NCBI GenBank assembly: GCA_051294375.1 | Contig: CM119265.1 | Span: 6,271,489 to 6,335,488, forward strand | Direction of reading: 5' to 3' | Origin: Paraspadella gotoi | Lineage: Eukaryota > Chaetognatha | Length of the DNA: 64,000 nucleotides | In this document: positions 50,116-58,898 of the stretch, piece after piece | How positions within the stretch are numbered: position 1 is the first letter of the stretch | How the letters are laid out: every line of letters starts with the position of its first letter | Translations under genes and position numbers: made by a program | The notes under the pieces: generated by a model | The model's database searches: none | What the model was told of the DNA's origin: nothing | What the model saw: only the letters and a program-made list of their open reading frames with translations

Positions 50116-50479
50116 GTGAGCTTGGAAAAAAAGTTTTTACCAAAAAAATTGTCAAAAAACTACTGACATAAAATTATTCATTCATTCATTCATTCATTCA
50201 TCCAAAATCCCGTTCGAAAATCATTCCAGAATCTTCTTCCTCTTCCGGAATCCTCTTCCTTAAGGGGACTGTGTCATTTTTTGGGGTCCAGATATGAAAG
50301 TGGGCCAAACTTCGTGAATAAACTCCTCTGACCTTGGATCATCTTTGACAGAAGTCACAGATCTCTTATCTTTTCACAATGCAAAATTTTATATTCAATA
50401 AAACATACAATATATATCATCAATCGATAACAGTATATCTTGATTTTAACTATTCCGTCTCCCTCCTTCCCAACCCCAG

Positions 50480-50691
50480 TGATCATAGTTTCTCCCTCCG
50501 AGAGCCTCGATCTGGTGATGGACTACCACGGGCGCACTCGCTCCGTCGCCTCCCACTTCTTCAACGCCTCCTTCGAGTTCGGAGACTTCGACTGCGGGAA
50601 GATGTTCCACGCGGGACCCCAAGGAGAGTTGAGGTCGCCCAGCTGGCCGGAGGAGATCGCCCCTTTTAAGTTCTGCACCTACGTCGTCCAG
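50480..50691 (+). CDS. Exon 14: CUB4 end and CUB5 start
   Basis: Acceptor CAACCCCAG|TG, donor GTCCAG|GTGAGA; 212 bases, phase 1 to 0. IIVSPSESLDLVMDYHGRTR and SVASHFFNASFEF finish CUB4. DCGKMFHAGPQGELRSPSWP is the first cysteine and G-x-L-x-SP-x-xP of CUB5, and FKFCTYVVQ carries its second cysteine. NAS is a possible glycosylation site. Confidence 0.9.
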
Positions 50692-50861
50692 GTGAGACGG
50701 TTTATTTAACTGTCGGAAGTCGCCACTTCAGGTTGAGTCAAGACTCTCCACAATTGGATTCAGCCTCTACTTTCCACCCATTTTTTTTTTTTTGGTTTTT
50801 TTTGAGAACGTTTCATTAAAATCACTTATCGACCCCCCGACCCCCATCCTCTCTTCCACAG

Positions 50862-51028
50862 GCCCCGAAGCCCAACAATCGGCTCTTCGTGAACATCTCC
50901 GTCGACTTCCCTCCCCACGGCGACAACCGGCTCATCCTCTACCGCGTGCCGCAGCCTTTCGGGGTCGCCGATCTCTACGACCTTCACAAGGACGGGGTCG
51001 TCGAGAAACTCACCCTCACGAATACCAG
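50862..51028 (+). CDS. Exon 15: CUB5 core
   Basis: Acceptor CTTCCACAG|G, donor ACCAG|GTAAGG; 167 bases, phase 0 to 2. The peptide APKPNNRLFVNISVDFPPHG, then NRLILYRVPQPFG and EKLTLTNT, follows CUB strand order, but there is no Cys-Cys pair or acidic Asp-Gly motif, so CUB5 is a divergent two-cysteine CUB. NIS is a possible glycosylation site. Confidence 0.88.
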
Positions 51029-51169
51029 GTAAGGAAATGGAACGTGTGAGGTAGGATTTAGATCCGTTCAATTACTACGTTAAGTTATTATTCTTTAAAT
51101 TTTCTCGAATTATTTTTTTTTATTAATATTCCGCGTCGTTGTTTCAACATCATTAATTTCGGTCCTCAG

Positions 51170-51268
51170 CTACGTGTTGAGGTGGCGATTCCAAACGCTA
51201 ATGATTCGCCTGGCGTCTGTGACGGGGTGAGGCGGTTTTTCAACCTCTCCTGGTTCGCCTATCATCAG
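51170..51268 (+). CDS. Exon 16: CUB5 end, with apparent one-base deletion
   Basis: Acceptor GGTCCTCAG|C, donor CATCAG|GTGTGG. Entering in the phase given by exon 15 it reads SYVLRWRFQT, a good CUB end, then reaches a stop. Leaving in the phase needed by exon 17 it reads NDSPGVCDGVRRFFNLSWFA, also clearly right. The two good segments sit in different frames and meet near 51197-51203, and the exon is 99 bases where 100 would satisfy both neighbours. This is most simply a missing base in the assembly; a true frameshift in this individual is possible. Confidence 0.8.
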
Positions 51269-51291
51269 GTGTGGGCCTCGTCCTCTCTCCT

Positions 51292-51300
51292 CTCTCTCTC

Positions 51301-51366
<66 letters not shown>

Positions 51367-51390
51367 CTCATCTCTCATCATCTCTTCTCT
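51292..51390. repeat. (CT)n-rich microsatellite in intron 16
   Basis: CT tract with scattered CTCATC interruptions, immediately after the exon 16 donor region. Confidence 0.92.
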
Positions 51391-51471
51391 CTCTCTCGCC
51401 ATTAAACGATACTTTCTTTCATTCCACTTTTTTTGTTTCCTTCCCCCTCATTTCCTTTTCTTCGTTCCCAG

Positions 51472-51624
51472 GCCGGCCGCTACGGGGCGCAAAACTCGGC
51501 GTGCGACTCTGCCTTCGAATGTCTCCCGCGCGAACAAAGGAGCAGCGGGGAATCGAAAACCGCGTTGCAGCGACAGACCAACACCAAGATTTGCCTCCCG
51601 CAGGAACTCGTCTGCGACGGAAAG
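51472..51624 (+). CDS. Exon 17: LDLa module, first part
   Basis: Acceptor CGTTCCCAG|G, donor GGAAAG|GTACAG; 153 bases, phase 0 to 0. The peptide AGRYGAQNSACDSAFECLPR starts the module. After an insertion of about 20 hydrophilic residues, KICLPQELVCDGK matches the LDLa Cys-Leu-Pro...Val-Cys-Asp-Gly block. The insertion between the first cysteines makes this LDLa longer than the usual 40 residues. Confidence 0.9.
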
Positions 51625-51857
51625 GTACAGCGTCACTTAATCGCATTTGCATATTGCGCTCGCGAACTTTGGAGGATTGATGACGGAGCGGGATTCCTCG
51701 TTAGAGAAGGAGAAGGAATTTAGCGTGAAGATTAAAGAGTTTTCGTGTTTTCATCTTGACGACTCGATTTGACCCAAGTCTTGTCTTGAGCGCGAGGATT
51801 TGAAAATTTTAAACTTGAGTATTGACGCTAGTATTGATGCTTCGCCCTCAACCCCAG

Positions 51858-51994
51858 GTCCACTGTCCGCTCGGTGACGACGAAGCAGACTTCATGTGTC
51901 TCGTCAGGTGGAGCTTTTGGGGTCCGACGCTGATGGCGGTCGGCGCCACCGTCGCGGCCACTTTCCTCTTTTGCGTCATCGTCTTGTCTTGCAG
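51858..51994 (+). CDS. Exon 18: LDLa end and transmembrane helix
   Basis: Acceptor CAACCCCAG|G, donor TTGCAG|GTAAGA; 137 bases, phase 0 to 2. VHCPLGDDEADFMC completes the LDLa calcium cage (Asp-x-x-x-Asp-Glu before the last Cys). After a short WSFWGP spacer comes a helix of about 22 hydrophobic residues (LMAVGATVAATFLFCVIVLS) ending at Cys-Ser-Arg-Arg, a stop-transfer signal. The topology is therefore type I, with the CUBs outside and the tail inside. The juxtamembrane cysteines could be palmitoylated. Confidence 0.93.
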
Positions 51995-52187
51995 GTAAGA
52001 GAGAGAGAAGGGGGCGTGGCTGGCAATTCTGGTTGGAGGTTCGGTAGTCATGACGAGCCCGATATTGAAATGAGGGTTGCTTTTATTGCGGTGTTCAATG
52101 TAAACAAGATTACTCCCGTCCAAGCGCTGAAAATTTACCCTCGCTAATCAACTGACCCATCAACCCACCGCCCCCCTCTGTTCTCAG

Positions 52188-52329
52188 CCGGCGCTCCAAG
52201 AAGGCGTCGAGCAGCACCGCGTCCATCCAGTCGCCGACGACGAGTCCACCGTCCAACGCCGGCGCCGGCGCCAAATACTCGGCGGCGTCGCCCAACGAGT
52301 ATTCTGAACTCAACTCGTACTCGCTAGAG
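52188..52329 (+). CDS. Exon 19: juxtamembrane cytoplasmic tail
   Basis: Acceptor CTGTTCTCAG|C, donor CTAGAG|GTCGGG; 142 bases, phase 2 to 0. Begins with the basic RRSKK stop-transfer cluster, then a Ser/Thr/Pro/Ala-rich linker, and NEYSELNSYSLE. YSEL (52300-52311) fits the YxxΦ endocytic sorting pattern, suggesting clathrin-dependent turnover (inference from motif only). Confidence 0.88.
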
Positions 52330-52553
52330 GTCGGGACAGTTTCGCAGTCTTATAAAATAAATAAATTAATTAATTAATTAACTAATAGTTATTAGATATC
52401 AATTTAAATTCTTAACTTTAAAAATTTTAAGATTCTAAAATTATTTCACTTCTGTTAAGAATAGATAAATTTACTTATTTATTGTCAATCACTCCAACTT
52501 CCATTCCTTCAACACGCTCCAAACCAACTCCCCAACCCTTCCACCCTCTTTAG

Positions 52554-53381
52554 TCCAACAAATCCAACTTCAACGTGGGGACGATGACGATTCATCCGCT
52601 GACGACGTCGTCTCCGCTGCATCTTGACTTTGAGGTCGTCGTCGCCGGGTCGGGCGGCGGCTGCGTCGGCGGCGTCGGCGGCGGCGGCGTGGTAGATCTC
52701 GGCGGCGTCAACGACGTCCTCAGTTCATCACGCGGCGGCACCCTTACCTCCCGAGGCGGCACCTTAAACTCTCGGCAAGACGTCGCCGGTTCTCGTGCCG
52801 GGTCTCGCGCCGGAACTCTTAATTCGCGTCGCGGCGAACCGGTAGACTTTTCCGGTTTCGACGACGAAGACGACGACGCCGCAGCAGCCGCCGCCGCCGT
52901 CGTCGCCTTCTCACCGCTGCAGCCGCTCAATTCCCTCGGCGCCGTCGTCGTTCCCAACGGCGTCGCTAACGTCGATCGCGCCGACGACGATGACGACGAC
53001 GAGGATGACGACGACGACGACGCGGCCACGGCGTCTTCGGGATTTCCGCCGCTGCACGTCACGCCCATGTCGACGGCGACGTCGAGATTCTCCACGCTCG
53101 ATCGGACGCTCAACGGATTCGCGACGCTAAACCGGAAGTCGGCCGAAGCGATGAACGCGATGAACGCCGCCGTTAACGCGATGAACGCCGCGGTGAACGG
53201 CGTCGGTCCGATGAACGGCGGTCTCGGCGGCGTCAACGGCATCGGCTGCGTCGGCGGCGGCATCGGCGGCGGCGTCGGCAGCATCACTAGAATAAACGGA
53301 GTGAATGGAATCAATGGAATCAATCGCAATGCTTCTTACGAGATGACGCTCAACATTCCGGGAGAAGAGTCGACCATCTGA
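52554..53381 (+). CDS. Exon 20: low-complexity cytoplasmic tail and stop
   Basis: Acceptor CCTCTTTAG|T; 828 bases including TGA, 275 residues, phase 0. It has a Gly-rich stretch (about 52640-52700), repeated SRxGTL(T/N)S words, a poly-Ala run (about 52879-52910), an Asp/Glu run of about 13 residues (52981-53022) and Asn/Met/Gly-rich repeats (AMNAMNAAVNAMNAAVNG). The end is SYEMTLNIPGEESTI. The final Ser-Thr-Ile fits a class I PDZ ligand (S/T-x-Φ), pointing to a scaffold partner. The tail shows no recognised folded domain. The third-position GC bias and unbroken frame over 828 bases support it as coding, although an antisense frame is also open. Confidence 0.9.
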   Translation, partial: SNKSNFNVGTMTIHPLTTSSPLHLDFEVVVAGSGGGCVGGVGGGGVVDLGGVNDVLSSSRGGTLTSRGGTLNSRQDVAGSRAGSRAGTLNSRRGEPVDFSGFDDEDDDAAAAAAAVVAFSPLQPLNSLGAVVVPNGVANVDRADDDDDDEDDDDDDAATASSGFPPLHVTPMSTATSRFSTLDRTLNGFATLNRKSAEAMNAMNAAVNAMNAAVNGVGPMNGGLGGVNGIGCVGGGIGGGVGSITRINGVNGINGINRNASYEMTLNIPGEESTI

Positions 53382-54238
53382 GAAAAACGAGAAAGAAACG
53401 AATGAATGAATGAATGAACAATGAAGGAATGAATAAACGAAACGAAAGGAAGAGCGAATCTTCTTCTCTTTTTTTTTTATCCGTCAAAATTACGTTTTGT
53501 TGTTGTTGATTTTCTGGTTTTTTTTTCGATTTCGAAACATTTCGGGCTTTTTTCGCGTCGTTTTTGTTGTTGAGGTACCTGGGAAAACAAATTACCTTGT
53601 CCTTCGTTTTATGCATAAAACGGGTTGGCGGTGGCGTTTCGAGGAAAGACGCGCGCGCTTAGGAATTACTTATTGGTAGTGATTAAAATTATTGAAATCG
53701 ATTTGAACCAATTTATGGACAAGAAGATGATTTAATTTCATTTACCTGAGAATGTAAAATGTTGTAAAGAAAAGAAGGGAGTGGGTCTACAACAAAAAAA
53801 AACAAAAAAAACGGGCATTACGAAAATACGATTACCGTTCGCGAGAAAAGATAGATAAAAAGAAAACAAAAAAAAACTTAGTTTAGTTTTTCTCCTCCGT
53901 CCAACTCGTTAACTGTTCATCCTCATCATCATCGTCATCTTTATTCCTCTCGTCGATTTTTCTTCCCCTTCGTCCTCTCCCTCGCCCTCTCCCTCTTCCT
54001 CCCTCGCACCCTCACCTCGTTCTCAGCCTCACAGAAAAGTCTTATTCTCAGTGAATCCTTCGTTACCGTCATCTCTCTCTCTATCTCTCCTTCGTCTCTC
54101 TCTCTCTCTTCCCTTTTCCAAAGAGGGAAAAAAAAGGAGGAGCTTTGGGATTGGTTTTAATCCTTTCACCTATAATTGAATCTCTAGTATGTAAATTACT
54201 TTTTTTTATTTCTTCCTCTACTTCTTCTCTCTCTCTCT

Positions 54239-54274
<36 letters not shown>

Positions 54275-54410
54275 CTCTCTCTCTCTCTCTTTCTCTCTCC
54301 GGGCACCGTATTGTTTATCCTCCTTGAATCACGCTCTCTACCCTCAAAAAAATTGTTCAGTTATATTATGTATTGTTCTGTAAATAAATCTAAGTTCCAA
54401 ACGTCTATTT
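53382..54410 (+). other. 3' UTR (approximate end)
   Basis: Downstream of the TGA. Candidate poly(A) signals AATAAA lie at 53432-53437 and 54383-54388; the second, after TTATGTATTGTTCTGTA, has the T-rich setting expected near a cleavage site. A CT tract lies at 54228-54300. The exact end is not determinable from the sequence. Confidence 0.5.
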
Positions 54411-55072
54411 CTCATAAAAAAAAAATATTTTTATCCTTTAAAAAATAAATTTTGATTAAAAAAAAAATGATAGAAAGAAAGTTATCCGCATTAGCTCTAC
54501 CCAATTATAATATTTCTACTTTTTTTCCCTTTTCGATGCATTAAACGATTTCGCCTATGTGGCCGATTACTGAATATATATATGAGTACTAGTAGTATTA
54601 CTCATGACTATGAATAATTGTATTCTTCGGAACAACAAAGGTTCAAGGAAAATAGAAAAAAAAAACCAAAAATAGGCTGTTCAATTTTCATTTAACGAAA
54701 TATGTCCGTTTCAAAAGGTTGTTATTTTGCATAATAAAAAAATTATTATCCAGACTTGATTACTTGTATTACCGCGATTTTATCGATATTTTTTAATGAC
54801 ATTAATTCACTTTAAAAAAAAAATCCGTCTAATTACAATATGGTCTTCATTGCGAGTTTTTATTTCAGTCAGTTTTTTTTAATTATAACAGAGCGACGAA
54901 ACAATATGTTTTGTCAGTTTTTATTAAAAAGAATTTTAATTCCTTTTGTTACTCTTCTTCTTTGCATTTCCCCGATATTCTTTCTTCTTCTCGTCCTCAT
55001 TCAGACACTCGTTTAGGTTTTGATTACAGACGTTTCTCTTTTAAGCGCGCATAAGAATGACGTCGCTCTCTC

Positions 55073-55097
55073 NNNNNNNNNNNNNNNNNNNNNNNNN
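55073..55097. other. Assembly gap (25 N)
   Basis: Sits exactly at the outer end of the left arm of the inverted repeat. Confidence 0.99.
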
Positions 55098-55207
55098 CAG
55101 TATCATCACTGTCGTCGCGTCATTGTCATCGTCGTCTCGCTTGGCGTCGACGGCGGAAACGATTTTAAACGCCGCCTCTTGGCGAGAAGCAGAAAGACGC
55201 CACCCTC

Positions 55208-55247
<40 letters not shown>

Positions 55248-55386
55248 GAGAGAGAGAGAGAGAGAGAGCTCCATCAGAGGGTGGCGTCTTTCTGCTTCTC
55301 GCCAAGAGGCGGCGTTTAAAATCGTTTCCGCCGTCGACGCCAGCGAGACGACGATGACAATGACGACGACGACAGTGATGATACTG
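55098..55386. repeat. Inverted repeat, 115-bp arms around a GA tract
   Basis: Left arm 55098-55212 and right arm 55272-55386 are reverse complements except for two one-base differences (words such as GCGTCGACGGCGGAAACG and CATCAGAGGGTGGCGTC). The loop is GA repeat. The second duplication unit (57300-57540) has only the right-arm version, preceded by a CT tract. Confidence 0.93.
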
Positions 55387-56354
55387 ACAAAAGTAGCGAC
55401 AGTGAGTAGTTTTCGATTCGAGAGCTGAAAAAAAAACTATTATAAATGTAGACGTTGATGACAAAAGTATCTTCAACCGGCAGCACTTCCAAATCTTCGA
55501 TTCTTTAAAAACTTTTAGTACTTACCAATTAATTTCTTACCTCTTAACTAAAAATTTTCTTAGTATAGTTCTTTTTATTCATTTAATTTCTTATAGTTTT
55601 TTTTTTAATCTTTCTTTATAAAATTTTAGTACTCTTTTTCAATTTTTTTACTTTTTATCCTCCCCATCAAGTTTTCCTTTTACTTTTCTTTCTTTTCTTT
55701 TTTTCCTTCTTTTTTACCCCAAACTTCCTTTTCTTCTCCATCCACACTTTCCTTTCTCGTCTCCCCCGCGCCTCCTTTCAATTCGGACCAGTAGTTCCAT
55801 CTTCCGTCATATTTGCTTTTCTTCCTCGACGTTTTTCATCTTTTTACATTTCATAGATTGGTAGTTCCCCCCCTTCAGCCGTCCCCCCCCAACTCAGATT
55901 CAAAACCTTCGATTCATTTTTTTTTCATTTCCTCACAAAATGAGAAAAAAAAAATTTTCGACTGAACTCCCTCAANNNNNNNNNNCTTCTCCAATGACTA
56001 TTCAATCGTCAAAGTTCACTCATTCTAAGCCAAGAATACTAATCTCACCGATTGTGTGAAACTTTGTGAATCTTTTTACTTTTTAAGATAATCATCCCAT
56101 CTCAAATCCCTTTCCCTCGCTATTTTTCTATCGCCTTCAAACTTCTTCCAATCAGTTTTTCTTTTTTTTTTTAGTTTTTACTCTTTTCCCCTTCCCCTCC
56201 GTCTCCTTCGCCTCCTCCGCCCCCACCTCTTTCCTCCCCCCACTCTTCATTCTTCCTCCCTTTTCTCTTTTCGTTCTCTTCTTTATTTACTTCGTTTTCT
56301 CCAGTTTCACTCAAGTCACGTGATCTTTTTGTATGCAAATTTATTCATAAACGA

Positions 56355-57322
56355 CCGTTCTTACTCTCTCTCTCTCTCTCTCTACTCTCTCCTCTACTCT
56401 CTCTCTTCTCTCCTCATCTCTCCTTCCTCTCTCTTTCTTTCTCTCTTCGGGACTCTCGTATTGTTTAATCCCTCACTTGAATCGAACAGCTCTCAATACC
56501 CATCTCAAAAAAAATTGTCAAGTGTTAATAGTTATGTATTGTATCGTGTAAATATAAATCATACAAGTTTCCCAAAACGTCATATTTCTCATAATAAAAA
56601 AATATTTTTTATACCTTTTAAAAAAATAAATTTGATTAATAAAAAAAAATTGATAAGAAAGAAAAGGTTCATCACGCATTAGCTCTACCCCAATCTATAA
56701 TATATTCTAGCTTTTTTTCCCTTTTTTCGATGCATTAAAACGATTTCGCCTATGTGGACCGATTATCGAATATATATATGAGTACTAAGTAGTATTACTC
56801 ATGACTATGACATAATTGTATTCTTCGGAACAACAAAAAGTTCGTTCAAAGGAAAATAGAAAAAAAAAAACCAAAATAAAGCTGTTCAATTTTCATTTAA
56901 CGAATATATGTCCCGCTTTCAAAAAGGTTGTTATTTTTGCACTACATACTAAAAAAATTTAATTCAGAAATTGATATTACCATTTGTATTACCGCGATTT
57001 ATATCGGATATATTTTTTACATGCAATTAATTCACCACTTTCAAAAAAAAAAAATCCCGTCTAAGTTACAATATAGCGTCTTCATCTTGCAGTTTTTATT
57101 TCATCAGTTTTTTTTAATGCTATAAACAAGAGCGACGAAAACAATATGTTTTTGTCAGTTTTTATAAAAAGAAATTTTTAATTCCTTTTGTTTATCTTCT
57201 TCTTCTTTGCATTTCCCCGAATATTCTTTCTTCTTCTCGTCCTCATTCAGACACTCGTTAGTTTTGATTACAGACGTTTCTCTTTTAAGCGCGCATATAA
57301 GAATGACGTCGCTCTCCTCTCT

Positions 57323-57390
<68 letters not shown>

Positions 57391-58798
57391 CTCTCTCTCT
57401 CCATCAGAGGGTGGCGTCTTTCTGCTTCTCGCCAAGAGGCGGCGTTTAAAATCGTTTCCGCCGTCGACGCCAGCGAAGACGACGGATGACAATGAACGAC
57501 GACGACAGTGATGATACTGACAAAAGTAGCGACAGTGAGTAGTTTTCCGATTCGAGAGCTGAAAAAAAAACTATTATAAATGTAGACGTTGATGACAAAA
57601 GTATACTGTCAACCGGCAGCACTCCAAATCTTCGATTCTTTAAAAACTTTTAGACTTACCAATTAATTTCTTACCTCTTAAACTAAAAATTTCTTAGTAT
57701 AGTTCTTTTTATTCATTTAATTTCTTATAGTTTTTTTTTAATCTTTTCTTTATAAAATTTTAGTACTCTTTTTCAATTTTTACTTTTTATCCTCCCCATC
57801 CAAGTTTTCCTTTTACCTTTCTTTCTTTTCTTTTTTCCCTTCTTTTTTACCCCAAAACTTCCTTTTCTTCTCCATCCACACTTTCCTTTTCGTCTCGTCT
57901 CCCCCGCGCCTCCTTTCAATTCGGACCAGTAGTTCCATCTTCCGTCATATTTGCTTTCTTCCTCGACGTTTTCATCTTTTTACATTTCATAGATTGGTAG
58001 TTCCCCCCTTCAGCCGTCCCCCCCCCAACTTAGAATTCAAAACCTTCGATTCATTTTTTTTTCATTTCCTCACAAAATGAGAAAAAAAAAATTTTCGACT
58101 GAACTCCCTCAATGTAGTTCATTTTAACCTGAGCAACTCATCTTCTCCAAATCTTTATAGGATCGATATTGCGCATCTTTTAAATCATCTTTCACGACGA
58201 ATAAGATGAACCAAACAAATTCAGCTCATTATGCCCATTTTCCCATAATTGAAGGAAGCTTTTCATGCCCTTTTTACTCACTTAGGCAACAACGTCGTGT
58301 CCATTTAGTACCGTAATTTCTCCTCTACCAAAAAAAAAAAAATATAATAATATATATATATATATTATTCCTTTTAAAGTTTAACTAAAAGTTACAGAAA
58401 CAAGCATTTTTATTCAATCCGTGCTTCTCCAATGACTATTCAATCGTCAAAGTTCACTCATTCTAAGCCAAGAATACCAATCTCACCGATTGTGTGAAAC
58501 TTTGTTGAATCTTTTTACTCTTTAAGAAAATCATCCCATCTCAAATCCCTTTCCCTCGCTATTTTTCTATCGCCTTCAAACTTCTTCCAATCAGTTTTTC
58601 TTTTTTTTTTTAGTTTTTACTCTTTTTCCCTTCCCCTCCGTCTCCTCCTCGCCTCCCCGCCCCCACCTCTTTCCTCCCCCACTCTTCATTCTTCCTCCCT
58701 TTTCTCTTTCTCGTTCTCTTCTTTATTTACTTCGTTTTCTCCAGTTTCACTCAAGTCACGTGATCTTTTTGTATGCAAATTTATTCATAAACGACGAA
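56355..58798. repeat. Direct duplication, second unit (3' flank)
   Basis: Copy of 54228-56354. Its first half (56355-57520) carries frequent single-base insertions relative to the first unit, while the second half is nearly identical. The mixture suggests a lower-quality read joined to polished sequence. Confidence 0.9.
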
Positions 58799-58850
58799 GA
58801 GAATTTTGGTTAGACAAGGATTTTTTTTTATCGGAGGGGGGGAGCGTGTG

Positions 58851-58898
<48 letters not shown>

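Larger units (their letters stand above)
54228..56354. repeat. Direct duplication, first unit (3' flank)
   Basis: From the CT tract through CACGTGATCTTTTTGTATGC ... TTCATAAACGAC this block is repeated at 56355-58798. It contains a 25-N gap (55073-55097) followed by an inverted repeat that the second unit lacks, and a 10-N gap (55976-55985) where the second unit has 311 bases. Confidence 0.92.

Noticed and set aside
52592-53329. 245-residue antisense ORF over exon 20
   Set aside because: Mirror of the GC-rich coding exon; the sense frame is linked by splice phase to the TM exon and ends in a proper stop.
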